Below are positions 11,219-22,681 of a stretch of DNA of 64,000 nucleotides, piece after piece; the first letter of the stretch is position 1; each line of letters starts with the position of its first letter. Position numbers and translations under genes: made by a program. The DNA is from Cyclaneusma minus (lineage: Eukaryota > Ascomycota > Leotiomycetes > Marthamycetales > Marthamycetaceae). The notes below the pieces were generated by a model. That model had not been told where the DNA came from, ran no database searches, and saw nothing but the letters and a program-made list of their open reading frames with translations. The DNA lies in NCBI GenBank assembly GCA_037179335.1, contig JAKZHN010000029.1:186001-250000 (forward strand), read 5' to 3'.

Positions 11219-12903
11219 TTACCTCGTAATAGTATTAACAGCATCCAGATCATTACCCGCCCTCTTCGCCCTTATCGCCGCGCCCTTCCACTGAATGAAA
11301 ATCACAGGCAGTAACGAAAACACAAAAATAACACCAACCATAATCCCCACCGAGCCATAAAACCCCGCATTATCCAGCATATCCGGGAACCAAAACGGTC
11401 CAATAAAACCCCACGTACTCCTAACCATGTTGATAAACACGCCAATACTGGCAGCATGTTCGTGGTGACAATCAACCGCATAAGTAACTAGCACGGTTGT
11501 GATAATCTGGTTGCCAAATGCTGCTATGGCTATACCTACAATCGGGGTAACGTTGTAGGCAGAGATCTTTTCAAGCTGCACGCAGAATACGATCAGGCCG
11601 GCAAACACGGCGGCGAATCCAGGATAGCCGACCCAGAGACGGTGCTCGGGGGCGGGGCGCCGGGTCGGACCGAGTTGCGCTTGTTTGTGCTTCATCCACC
11701 AGTCACTCCCATAACCGCCGAGCTGCTCACCGAGCAGCGAGCCGACGATCATGCCGAGGAATTGGAGGCCGATTTGCTGTGCGTCGAAGCCCCACTTGGG
11801 AGTGAAGATCTGCGGGATCTCGACGGTCATGAGCACGGATGTGAAGCCGAAGACTAGCGTGTAGGCGACGGTAGGGATCAGGATGTTGGGGTAGGCGAAG
11901 AGTGTGAAGGGGGTCCAGAAATTGCGGATGGCGAGAGGGTAGGGGCCGATTTTGCCGAAGTTGAGATATTCGCGGCGGAAGGCGGATTTAGTTGACGGCG
12001 GGACTGGCGAGTTGCGTACGTATAGGGTTTCGGGGGAGAAGAAAAAGTACATTATGAATTGGACGGCGTTGATGATGGCGAGGGTCCAGTAGATCCATTC
12101 CCAGCCGCCGGTATGCTGAGCTACGAAACCCATGATGAATGGACCGGTGGGAGGTCTGCAATAATTAGTCAGCTGCCGGGTAGTGTGGAAAGGATATACC
12201 CTACCCGAGAGTGACCATTAGGGTCCAGATTCCCATCTTCTGACCTCTTTCCTTGGTAAAGAAGGTTTCCGTTACCACGGCACTGCTAATGGCAATTGCA
12301 GGAGAGATCATGAAAGCCACGAGAAACCTGGTCACGACCTGCGTAGCATAGCTGTGAGACTCGGCGCAGCCAATGTTGCAGATCATAGAGCCAAGAGTGG
12401 AAACCAGCCAGATGGGTCTTCGGCCATAGCGATTGGAGATCGGCTTCCAGAAAAGAGGCGCAAAGCCTAGAACAGCGATGAAAAGACTAGTTAGATAAGA
12501 GGCTCGTGTGAGGCCAGTACCAAAGGAGATGGCCAGAAGCTCGAAAGCAGGGATGACTGCGGCAGCTGTGAATGTAGTAATCATTGCATGGAAAGCCACG
12601 AGGAAAAGATTGAGAATTTTCTGAGAAAGGTTAGCATGCTGCACGCGTCACCGGCAGTGTCAGACACACCTTCCACGAAGGCCAATTGAGAGGATCCGCA
12701 GGGTCCATGGTTGGCAGAGGATCCAGATCGGTGGTGCCATGACGCCTCATCAGATATTCCATGTGTTCTGTGCTTAAGTCATTAGGGTTACCGTATTCGA
12801 GATGGCCGGCATGGTCTTTCTTCGCAACCATATCCTCCTCCGGTGTAGGCTGAGTGGCCAGACGCGGGATGGCATTCTCCGACAGATCATTGTTGTTGGG
12901 CAT
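11219..12903 (-). CDS. Major facilitator superfamily transporter (DHA1-like, 12 membrane spans)
   Basis: Three exons (12903-12670, 12620-12205, 12155-11219) give 528 residues. The cytosolic N-terminus ends in DPADPLNWPSWK, the DPxNWPxW motif of fungal MFS drug/metabolite transporters. The loop between spans 2 and 3 carries NRYGRRPIWLVS (motif A). About twelve hydrophobic spans follow, with a long central loop near residues 255-290. The C-terminal half has DCHHEHAASIGVFINMVRS, common in this group. The substrate cannot be told and no biosynthetic partners lie nearby. The Met at 12903 is preferred; an in-frame extension to 12999 lies in the leader. Both introns are short (49-50 bases). Confidence 0.85.
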
Positions 12904-15900
12904 CTCGGCGGTGGCTGACTGCAGGCTATCTTCAAAGAGGAGTTCGAGGCTTCGAAGGGTCGCGGAAGTAGAGAAAAGGCAAAGTAACACGGGAACCAAC
13001 TTTGCTAAATAACGTTTGAGACTGGGACTTACCGGGGAACATCAGGGATTGGAACAGGGCTGGCAGGAGCTTGCTCCACAACCCCACAGCACAACCCCAG
13101 CACTTACACAGGAATAGCGTTTCGTCCTGGTCGATCAGTGGATGACCACTGTATCGTTAATCATTTTCAGATAACCAGATTGCGGGGGAGAAGCCAAGTA
13201 AACGGGGACGGCTGAAGCGCGGAAGAGTGATGCGGTAGAGGCCTTATTTGTTGTTGTTCTGGGATTGGCATCCCGCCCGGCTGGATAGCTGGAAGTGGAT
13301 GTGCTAGTCACCGTTGGTGGCAGTTGACAGTTTGGTTGGGGCAGAAATGCGCGGCTGAGGACGCGTGCGGAGTCCATGGTCGAAGCGAAGTTGGTGACGC
13401 CGCTGACGCCAACGTGACAGTCAACCGGTAGGCCAATGGAAGGACACAAAGACCCCGATGAGATGTACCCTACATGTACTCCCGTCGGTCAGTAGGTGTG
13501 TAGCAATAAGCAAAACACGGGTGGGAAGCGCGGCAGCCAGTCCGCTGCAAAGGCTGCAGAAGTCGTCTCCGAGAAATGGACTCGTCTCCGAACTCGCAAG
13601 TCCCGGGCGAGTGACAGGCGCGTGCTCAAAGTCTTCAAGGCTCTTTCTCCCACCCAGAAACGGCAGTCCTGAGCAAAGTGGCGTTCGATTATTACATGGA
13701 TAGACAGTACATGTATTATGCGGAGTATCGGTTTCTGTTGGATTGAAGTGGAAGTCCGTGTGGGGATTTTCCGGGGTCCGGCGCTAAATTCATCAATGTT
13801 AGGCTACTAAGTGCCAAGACCTGGGGCTAGCGCCGGTCCCGCACTGCTTGAATTGATGTCAAAAATCTTCGCCTTCCTCATCAACGCCATCTCCCTGGGA
13901 TGCTGTTCAGAAGATGCCCATCGTCCGCATCCTGGAGCCGCATCCTCTCCAAAAGTTTACTTGCGCCATTTGATTTATGTTGCTACTTGATTGGCGTCTC
14001 GAGCTTTTGCAACCTTCTTCTGCTTCATGTGCTATTACTGCTCCAATGTATCATCGCCACGGGTGCGGAAAGCCAAGTGTGGCCTTCTAGGTAGTGGACA
14101 GTCCCTAGACGGTTTGTTACCGCACTGGCTCGTGAAAGCCTGTTACTCCCCGAAGGAAAGGTGTTTTCTCTCCCGTTACTACATGGTTAAAGGTCATGCT
14201 TTGCTCACTTTGCAACGGGACTTCATCTCTCCCGACGCTGATGGTGACCTCGGGAGTTGCAACCAAAGGGGCCACTCCTTCAGTCGTCGGAAAAATCTGT
14301 CTACTTGAGCCGAAGCATTGTTTCGTGGGTTTTCCATGATACTGACGCGTCCATTCTCCTATTTTGATCTCTTTGGGACGAAGTCACTGAGCAGGCCATG
14401 TTGACGTGACAATGTCATTGAAGAAGCCAAGTCTGACGTCCTAAGTAGTCAACATCAGATGACTCAAAGTCATGCAAAGTCATGCTTTCCTGACTCCGCA
14501 AAGGATATCACCCTTCCAGAAGCTGGACCTGCCGACGGCGACTTTTAGAATTGAAACCCAAGGGCTGACTTCTCCAGCAGTCAAAGAAAGCTGGCCAGTT
14601 GAACTGAAGTAGCTTTTCACGATTGTTCGTGACATTGGCACGTCACAAAAAGCAGCCTCCACTAGCTTTCAAGTGTTGATGCATGATGTTGGCACTTCAA
14701 GGAATAATTCACTTGACCGAGCAAAGTTGGAGTACCAGTGCCTATAAAAAGGCCAAGTTGCCTGCACCCTCTCATCTCTGTGAAATCAGAGCAGATTTCT
14801 ATGATCGCTGTATATTATTTTGATATCAACTCCTTCTAGGGGTAGCTCGCTGGACCAGGCCCAGTTCAGGTAACGATGCCTTCAGAGAAGCCAAGTTGCC
14901 CGCACCTTCTCGTCATCCAATGAATTCCTGACATACTTCTTCTTTAGTACTTTGATTTGGAATCACTCGGATCTGGGATCACTTGAATGTCTCCTAATCA
15001 CTTGCGATGGCCTCCAATAATTCGGATCATCCCTAGTTACTGGGATTTCTCTTCATTACTTGAGCTTCTCTTGGATACTTGGGTCTCTCAAAGTGACTTG
15101 GGTATTTCCGAATTACCTGCAATTGTCTGAGTTACTTTGTATTATCTGAATTACTTCGAATTATCTGAATTACTTCGATATCTCCGAATTACTCTGTTTT
15201 CCTCAACCATTTTTGAACGTCCTCTACTTACTGGATATTTAGATGCCTAGGCTTTCATTCAGAAGCGGTCAGGATCTGTCTGTTTGCGAGCCCCTTTCAT
15301 CTCTGTACGATCAGATCATCAGAGAAGCTTTTCGTAATTGGTATATATGCACTGTGTGTCTATTCTTCTTTTCCTATATGTTTGCTGCTGGCCACTAGTG
15401 CAAACTACTCAGATAAATATGCGAAATCAATAACAGAGTCAAAGGTAAGAAAGACAGTAGGGGTGAAGTCGGCCGCTTGCTTGCTATGCTGTCTGGATTT
15501 CAGCAGGCGTATCTTTCGTGGAGGGTATGGGGCTGTGAAGCAGAGTCTAGCTATGTCACGTGTTTATCCCTGTCATTGCTGAGAGCTCCTGTCGCAGCAG
15601 CAGCTTCACGTCGCTTCGTCAGTCTACCACCGCCAGATGTGCCGTCCGTCACTTGTTCACTTCGCTGCAGAAATCGCTTACCGCCGCCGCGAGGTCACCG
15701 TCGCTCAAATCCTGCCGCTTGCCAGCCAGCCGCGCAACCTCAGCCCTTCCTCCATCCACAAAACTCTTCCGCCCGCTTCCTTCTTCCTCCAATCACACAA
15801 CTCTTTTCTTCCTCCACCGTCCGCCCCACCTTGTCACAACCTCAGACCACAACAAGGTGCCCCCCTCCTCAACTTTGTTTGCCTTCGCTGCTGTCTGCAG

Positions 15901-16361
15901 CTTCTGGACTTCTTTGCCTGGGCTCTCACAAGCCTCGACCACTCCGATCATCGCGCTCGTTGGACTGCGCACGCATTACGAGCTGCAACCTGTGCCCAGA
16001 GCTCCACACACCTGCAAGAGCTTCACCTGCCTACTCAAGACTTCCAAGAGCTCTGCCTGCCTGGGTAGCTTCACGCGCCAGACTGCGCGCAACCCGGCTT
16101 GCCGTTGGGTGTACAGTGAAGCTGCTGTCCAAAGGTATGTCTTCACGCGCTCAGCCCAGTCCCGACTCTGATCTGTCTCCAATCCCACTGAACCGCCCGA
16201 GTATACTGACCTCCGAGCAGCAGACCTAACCCCACACCTCACACTCCCATCTCGGCGCAACCAGCTGCTGTCTGCAGCCTGCGGTATGTCTTGTTCCTCT
16301 TCCCTGTGACACCCTTGGCCACTCTAGGCCTGCTGAGAATATGTGCTGACTGCAGCAGATC
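12904..16361. other. 3.4-kb spacer with repeats and the spliced leader of the DUF8004-like gene
   Basis: No supported coding gene is seen. The left half is the MFS promoter. The middle has a TATA box (CCTATAAAAAGG, 14741-14752), two related segments (14752-14777 and 14886-14916, GCCAAGTTGCCYGCACC) and the 19-bp array at 14948-15245. From about 15560 the plus strand is pyrimidine-rich and looks like a long transcript leader. Likely leader introns are 16135-16223 (GTATGT...CAG) and 16284-16355 (GTATGT...TGCAG). Confidence 0.5.
14948..15245 (+). repeat. Degenerate 19-bp tandem repeat array B (about 14 units)
   Basis: A register of 19 bases can be followed for nearly 300 bases. Consecutive units include TTACTGGGATTTCTCTTCA, TTACTTGAGCTTCTCTTGG, ATACTTGGGTCTCTCAAAG, TGACTTGGGTATTTCCGAA, TTACCTGCAATTGTCTGAG, TTACTTTGTATTATCTGAA and TTACTTCGAATTATCTGAA. 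The rough consensus is TTACTTGGATTTCTCTGAA. Units differ at several positions, so the array is old or under weak constraint. Confidence 0.8.
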
Positions 16362-19300
16362 ATGGCAGGCCGAGGCGCAGTCGCGCACAAAAAGATTGAT
16401 AAGGTCGTCGCGAAGGCACAGAGAAAGCAGAATGGAGATGGCGACAGCCATGCCTCTTCCGATATTTCAGCTTCTCGGACATTGTACACCATGAACTCGC
16501 GAGCATCCCGGGAATCATCTTCCAAGGTCACCACCAGCTCGAAACAATCCGCAGTGAACCCGCTGGAGACTGCCAAGCATAACTTCAACATTCCCATTGC
16601 AACACAAAACCCGAGGGATGCGCACTGGATCGGAAAGACGATAGCGAACCCACACTTGGGTGGGGTGCGTGAGCTGAAGCTCATCCACCGTCCTGACTCT
16701 GCTTCGTCGGATGACTCGAGACTGAATTGGGGCCAGTGGTCTGGCCACGGAAACAAGCGTAGTGGTTGGAGAATTGTCCAGGGCGCCAACGACATCAACG
16801 ATCCCACCGCCGACACTATCGTCTCTCTCTACGCTGGTGGCAAATTCGATGAGTACCAGCCGTACATTCGATTGTCATCCGAACTTGTCCTGCGGAGATT
16901 TGTACGAGAATCCGCTTTGGTGCGGCGCCTTCTGGAATACGCGGTCGCACGAGATATGTCCACAGGTCTTGATGACACTACGGAAGGCGATACCCGGACG
17001 ATCCATTCTAATGGATCTGCCTCTACTCTCCCAAGCGCTGAATCAAAGGGTATCTTGGGACTTTTCAAGGGTAGGTCTCCTTCGCCCAGAGACCTTGCTA
17101 GGAAGAACTCTATGGATCGCGGACGTATGGACCGCGTACGTTTGTCCAACCTAAGCTACAAACTCTCGCCGCATACACTTCAATACATAGTGTACTATCC
17201 TCCGCCTGGAGATTTGAACTCATTCGATCTCAAGAGGTATCATATCACCACGCGAAATGTTTTCGCGCTGGTGACTGGCGCCAGCCTTGTTGGGGAAGAC
17301 TTCCCCAGCCTGCTCCAGAATCTTGTGGACAGGTTGCGCACTTGGGCCGCTCCTGCAGACTTTGTGCCTCTCCTGCGTCGTTACTTGGAGACCCACGAGT
17401 TCCACAATGTCAATGGTGATGCGGCAGTTGCTATCGCCATCCTCTGGGTTTCGGAGGGTCTACGATGGGAAGACGGTTATCGTGAAGCGTTTGTGGCTTT
17501 GGTCAGCTTGTACAAAGGTGTCACGCAGAATCGCCATCTCCAAGGGCTTTTCGACTCGCTTCTGCCTTGGCAGACACAGAACCTCATCATCAAGGCCCAG
17601 AGAAGTCTTACAGGCGGGGCACAGATTGCAGAGAGTGTCCTGGTCTCGTTTGATCTCTTGGACCAGTTGTACCCTGATAGTCTCGACGGCGACTGGACTG
17701 TGGAGAAACGCTGCACAGAGCGTTTCCAATTGTTCCTCCAGACGTTCTACAGAACGCAATACGGACGATGGCCTCTTGAATCTCATGACAAGAACAGGTC
17801 GTGGGTGACCCCAGAGGTTGCGTTACGCATACTGCGAGACTTCGAGGCCCTATACGACTACCTTGTGGACCAGACATACACTTGGCACTTTTACATCGAT
17901 CAGGAACCTCCTAGGTGGGTTCTAGCGACGCCTGACAGCGAAGGCACCGATGACGGAGACGATACCAGAGATGACCTCGAAGAAAGTTCACAATGGAGTT
18001 CGACAACTCTTCTCTCCAGTTTCGACCAGTCAGAGTCCCACCCAAGATACTGTCCGATACCCCATCCAGTGCCTATTCTCCCACCATCGGTGCCTGTGCT
18101 TGATGGAGTGCTCGATCGCACTCAGCAGAAGGCAATGACAGCCTACATCATGGATGCCTATTCCACAGCTGATAACGATGATGTGATTGGCACCAAGCAG
18201 CAAAGCAACCAACTTTTGAGAGAGTTTGCGGGTTGGGAAGTTTATGATCATAATCTGAACTCTGCTGATCCACGATGTGCCCGGACTGGACGCTGGGTCC
18301 TGATCTATGGTATGATCCAGGTCCTCGTCCGGTTGACAATGCCTGCTCCTGGAACAAAGTTTGGAGATAATCAAGCCTACTTGACAAGCTCCATGCTTGC
18401 CAGAATACCGCGCTGGGGCAGTTCTCGATCATCAACCACGGACTTCAGCAACAGCCACTGCTGGCAAAGCCGCCAGCAGTGGGCTGAAGACTGTCTGCAA
18501 CCCGATCACGATGACTACACCAGTGAGTCAATTGTGGCGCAAGAAGCTGCTGCTGCTGCACGAAGGGTGGAAGCTGCTAGGAAGGCCGAGGAGGAAGAGC
18601 GGGCCAGAGAGGCCGAGCAGATCAAGCAGGCCGCGCTCGACAGAGAGGCGGAAGTTGCTAGGGAGACTGAACGGTTCAAAGAGTCTGTTTGCGCAAGAGA
18701 AGCAGAGCGAGCTGCAGAAGCGGAACAAGTCAGACAGGCTCGGCTCATCGAGGATTTTGAACTCCAAAGATGCCACTACTGCAACAAGATTCAGCCTCCT
18801 GAGGGGTTTCTGCTTGCCACGAAGAAGCCAACTCTGTCTATGTCGGTTGAAGTGTCGAACCAGGAGTCAGCCGAGCCACGGCCTGATCTTAACCGTGCAT
18901 CGAGTGTCTACTCCACCAACGAGCCGTCGTACTACGGCCACCAGTCTACAACCATCCATCGATCTCCCACTGTCCGGCAGTCTGCAATGACCCAGCAGTC
19001 TTTCATGACTGTAGAGTCTAAGTTCCCAGAGATGTATGCCGGAGATGAAGATAGGGCAGCGACACCCAGACCAACTGCTGAAGGTGTTGTCTTCCCGGAG
19101 TACTCTTTCTCTGAAGCCACGGACCACGGAGAACTTGAAGTTGAGCAGCCAGAGATGTCCAACCAGCATTACACTCAACCATATGCAGAAAATGTGCCCG
19201 AAGATAGCACAGTGGTTGAACAGCCGGAGATGACAAGCCAAGCTTACACTCAACAATCTGAAGACGATGCTCCTGAAGACACCACAGTGGCAACGGCGAT

Positions 19301-20960
19301 AGAAGTTCCCGTCTCAAATGAATGGGAAACACGCGAACAATCCGAAATTCTTCGCCCTCAACCATTGCAAGAGATGGAGTGGGACGCCCCTCGACCGCTC
19401 TATGCAGTTACCGAACAATCAGAGCCCTCGTCTAGCTGCGAAAGGGGGCTTGGTGTGAACCTCGGTAAACAGCAACATGCGGCCCAGTCCCAAGTCGTGC
19501 AGACTGAAATGGAACAGAGCGGAACCAAATTTCCGCTCGACTCTGGGTTTGTGAGCGATTCATACAGGGAGCGGGTTCATCAAGAAGGAGAAGTGCAGCC
19601 CGATGCGCCCACAGCAGCTTCGCCGATGAAGACTCCGATGATTCCTGGAGGATTTCCGATGACTCCGCAGATGGAGTTCCCAGTATCCCTGGAGATGCAG
19701 TACGGTGCGCCGCCCGAAGTGGACGCCCCGGAGCCCTACGAGGAGAAAAGCCACTGGTCGCAGACAACAGTGGCAACAGTTGTCGAGAAGCCCAAGAAGA
19801 CATTTTTCGGACGTTTCCAGAACAAGTTTGCCCAGTCATCGTCACATCTGAAGAGGGCTATGGCCAAGGACACGCAGCCAGCAGCCAGCCCGGTACTGGA
19901 ACCTGATCCGGTTGTTCCAACTCCAGTTGTTCAGCCCCGCCCATCGATTCCCAGCCCAGCACTTCCTAGTCCGGGGATTTCCAGACGTGCTATGCCGCAA
20001 CCCACCAGTTCTGCGGTACCGTCAACCAATTCACGTCAAGAGAACACCCCGAATGGTCGTCAGATTCCGCAGCCTGCCAGTACTGCAGCTGCCGCACCCA
20101 ATATGCCGCGTCGACAGCAGTCGGCGAGTCGGATGCCGGCTCCTAGCGGCATGCCGACCATCAGGAAAAGTCCTCACATTGGCAACTTGCGCGAAAATGC
20201 TGGGCTGTACCAGTCACCCGCTGTTCGGTATCAGCAGTCCCAGCCGGGTTTTACTCCAGACTACAATCCACAGATCCCATCTCAGCCAAGCACGACCTCC
20301 AGAAACGCCACTCAACGCACACCCTCCTTAAGGGCCCAGCAGTCTTTGCCTGGCATTGGTTACCAGCACGCCCCAAAGAATCCATCAAAGCTGGGCAGGA
20401 TGCCGGAAACTGCCACTCGGGGCACATCCTCTCTGCGAACGCAACAATCCCTTCCGGTGATCAATTCGACTGACCGGCCGTTTTCAAGGCCAGAGTTTGC
20501 GCCAGGCCCTCTGCAGCCACAGCGCTCGCAACAGAATTTTTCCAAGCCGCAGACAAACATGCAGACACCAGGACAGAGTAGACCGCCCCTACGCCCTCAG
20601 CCTCGGAGTCGTGACTCTCTTCGCGAGGGATTCTCCACCCCTCGTGCTGCTCCATCTATTCGCCGTCCTTCGCCTCATGCTGTTTCTGAATCTTTTGCTG
20701 CTCGTGCCGCGGCCATTACTGCTGCTGCTGCATCGCGTGCTCCAGCAACCCCTGCTCGCGGTCCTGGTGGTCCTGGGGGCTCGGATCGTGCGCCAGCAGG
20801 CGCTCCCCAAGGTCCTGCAGGTATCCCTTGTCCATCAGGGCTGCAACAACCTTCTGCTCTTCCTCGCGGCCCGAATGTCTCTGAGCAGGTTAGTAAGCTC
20901 CAAGCCCCTGGATCCTACCAGGGAGGCCCACCCAGGGCACCTCCTCCCCGCAAATACTGA
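16362..20960 (+). CDS. Large DUF8004-like scaffold protein with coiled coil and disordered tail
   Basis: One exon encodes 1532 residues. Residues about 1-640 form a conserved fungal region: VQGANDINDPTADTIV near 145, then a mostly helical stretch. At residues 640-665 the signature RTGRWVLIYGMIQVLVRLT appears. From memory this matches DUF8004-type proteins of Pezizomycotina, whose function is unknown. Residues about 720-800 are a charged coiled coil (EEEERAREAEQIKQAALDRE and onward), followed by a CHYCNK pair. The remaining 700 residues are disordered and rich in Pro, Gln and Ser. They include two approximate repeats (EQPEMSNQHYTQPYAENVPED and EQPEMTSQAYTQQSEDDAPED) and an Ala-rich run near 1440. 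There is no signal peptide or membrane span. A cytosolic scaffold role is only a guess. Confidence 0.7.
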   Translation: MAGRGAVAHKKIDKVVAKAQRKQNGDGDSHASSDISASRTLYTMNSRASRESSSKVTTSSKQSAVNPLETAKHNFNIPIATQNPRDAHWIGKTIANPHLGGVRELKLIHRPDSASSDDSRLNWGQWSGHGNKRSGWRIVQGANDINDPTADTIVSLYAGGKFDEYQPYIRLSSELVLRRFVRESALVRRLLEYAVARDMSTGLDDTTEGDTRTIHSNGSASTLPSAESKGILGLFKGRSPSPRDLARKNSMDRGRMDRVRLSNLSYKLSPHTLQYIVYYPPPGDLNSFDLKRYHITTRNVFALVTGASLVGEDFPSLLQNLVDRLRTWAAPADFVPLLRRYLETHEFHNVNGDAAVAIAILWVSEGLRWEDGYREAFVALVSLYKGVTQNRHLQGLFDSLLPWQTQNLIIKAQRSLTGGAQIAESVLVSFDLLDQLYPDSLDGDWTVEKRCTERFQLFLQTFYRTQYGRWPLESHDKNRSWVTPEVALRILRDFEALYDYLVDQTYTWHFYIDQEPPRWVLATPDSEGTDDGDDTRDDLEESSQWSSTTLLSSFDQSESHPRYCPIPHPVPILPPSVPVLDGVLDRTQQKAMTAYIMDAYSTADNDDVIGTKQQSNQLLREFAGWEVYDHNLNSADPRCARTGRWVLIYGMIQVLVRLTMPAPGTKFGDNQAYLTSSMLARIPRWGSSRSSTTDFSNSHCWQSRQQWAEDCLQPDHDDYTSESIVAQEAAAAARRVEAARKAEEEERAREAEQIKQAALDREAEVARETERFKESVCAREAERAAEAEQVRQARLIEDFELQRCHYCNKIQPPEGFLLATKKPTLSMSVEVSNQESAEPRPDLNRASSVYSTNEPSYYGHQSTTIHRSPTVRQSAMTQQSFMTVESKFPEMYAGDEDRAATPRPTAEGVVFPEYSFSEATDHGELEVEQPEMSNQHYTQPYAENVPEDSTVVEQPEMTSQAYTQQSEDDAPEDTTVATAIEVPVSNEWETREQSEILRPQPLQEMEWDAPRPLYAVTEQSEPSSSCERGLGVNLGKQQHAAQSQVVQTEMEQSGTKFPLDSGFVSDSYRERVHQEGEVQPDAPTAASPMKTPMIPGGFPMTPQMEFPVSLEMQYGAPPEVDAPEPYEEKSHWSQTTVATVVEKPKKTFFGRFQNKFAQSSSHLKRAMAKDTQPAASPVLEPDPVVPTPVVQPRPSIPSPALPSPGISRRAMPQPTSSAVPSTNSRQENTPNGRQIPQPASTAAAAPNMPRRQQSASRMPAPSGMPTIRKSPHIGNLRENAGLYQSPAVRYQQSQPGFTPDYNPQIPSQPSTTSRNATQRTPSLRAQQSLPGIGYQHAPKNPSKLGRMPETATRGTSSLRTQQSLPVINSTDRPFSRPEFAPGPLQPQRSQQNFSKPQTNMQTPGQSRPPLRPQPRSRDSLREGFSTPRAAPSIRRPSPHAVSESFAARAAAITAAAASRAPATPARGPGGPGGSDRAPAGAPQGPAGIPCPSGLQQPSALPRGPNVSEQVSKLQAPGSYQGGPPRAPPPRKY

Positions 20961-22681
20961 ACTGGAACTTCACCATAGCGAGCTTGATAACCTTATTCGA
21001 ACGAACATACTGTCTCAATTGCCGTCTTCTCCGTCAAAATCACCGTCCGACTTGATCAAGATCTTGCATCAGCTAACTCCCCCTGCTGTCGACTTGTTCT
21101 GCTTCTGCATCTCCATTCGTGACAAACAGAAAGCTTTCAAGTTCTTGGACTTCTGATGAATAGCAAGAGATGCTGGGAGCCAGTTTGCACCATTACAAAA
21201 ATCAAAATCACCAAAAAAAAGGTCTGAAGTCTGCTGCGGTCTTTGTTTTGTTCTTCGGGCTGTGCTGCCATCTCACAACACACCATCGTCTCGCGAGTTC
21301 TTCTATCCGCACTATCTCGCTATGGCAGATGTCCTTTGGCGTCTGACGGTTGGACTTTTTTCGACATGGAGGAATGAGCAATCTGGGAGGCGCATCATTT
21401 GTCTGTCGACCTGGAAATACAAGCAAAGAAGATACCCAGCAACCGTTCTCTCTGTATAAAGTCGTCCTCTCTTATTATGTTATTACAAGCACGATACTCC
21501 CTCAAAAATGAGATTGTGCAATCAATGATGGTGATCCACTTGCCGGTCTGTTTCTGATCCATGCTCCATGAGCCACTTCATGCGCTCTATGGACAGAATG
21601 GTGATGATCATTCCTGGTTGAAGGTGTTTGGAAGGATTGAATGATGGATATGATGGACATCGTGGCATGGACGTGTCGCAGCACGGTTTGCAAGGATAGA
21701 GTTATAGTTGGATTTCCGAGACTTCTGGGGCCTTTGGCAGTAGGTGCAGCGGAACCTAGAATCAGAAGTGTTTTCAAACTTTCTCTTCCGCTCAAGGACG
21801 GACTTTGATATATGTGAAACTTATGTGAATGAATTGTATGCACTGACTAGCTCTGACTTCATTATTTCAGAAAGTGATCGTGAGCAAACAGAACCTAGGG
21901 GGTGGATGATGTATGTGTGCCTTAGGCACCAACCGGTACGCTGCACATTATTTCCTCTTCCAGCCATCTTTTCCGGCCCAACATCAACATCAAACCTCCA
22001 GCAGAGCGGGCTTTGCCAGATCAGAAACCCCGCACCAGTACCCGTAATGCCAATACCGCTCTGGCGGGTTCGTGGCTGAAATTCTACAACAATCCAGCCT
22101 TCTACATGCCTTCCAACGCGCCAAGCGGCAAATTCGTCGCACAGAGAGACAACATGTCCTGGCCCTTGATATACATCTGTTCCCGGGCACCCTGAGCTCT
22201 GCCATGGACCATAGATGAATGTCGTAAGATGCGTAAGGCAAGTCTCCACTTTTCTCTGTTCCGAGTTGCTCAACCTGCATACAAACATGCCAGGATCAGG
22301 CCAGCCGGCTCTCCGCTGCCTATTCCACACATTCCATCTCCTCTCTACGTCTCTCTCACATCCTCCATTTCTCTCCTCGGCCTGCTTGGTGGAGATTTCA
22401 GCTTTCATTACCCCAATTCTGCTGCTTTGGTCGGCTCCGAGATCTCATCTTTCAAGTTAGCCTTGTTCCTGCAAGCATGTTCCGACGATCGCCGGGTGGA
22501 GCATGAGCTAGCTTGGTGCGCATAGCCTGACTCCCCGCGAAGTCGCAAGTGCGGGACCTGTCAGAGCTATATACGTCGGCTCAAGCTCCTGCTCTGCCTT
22601 TTTCCTCGAAATATGTCTTCTTGATCGGAGGAATTGCATTCAAAGAGCGGATTTCTCGGCCGTTTTGCTGGACAACACGGT
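20961..22681. other. Intergenic region
   Basis: This holds the 3' flank of the DUF8004-like gene and the promoter of the AnmK-like gene, with a possible TATA (CTATATAC) near 22567. The short reading frames show no family feature. Confidence 0.5.

Noticed and set aside
7667..12903. A secondary-metabolite or catabolic cluster around the GH71 and MFS genes
   Set aside because: No synthase, oxidoreductase set or pathway regulator is present. The neighbours are unrelated.
15477..16229. A 250-codon plus-strand frame before the DUF8004-like gene
   Set aside because: It starts without a sound ATG context, overlaps two other open frames of Ser/Pro-rich nonsense, and spans likely leader introns.
22634..22681. 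A longer N-terminus for the AnmK-like protein
   Set aside because: It would need a TTG start. The first in-frame ATG is at 22682.
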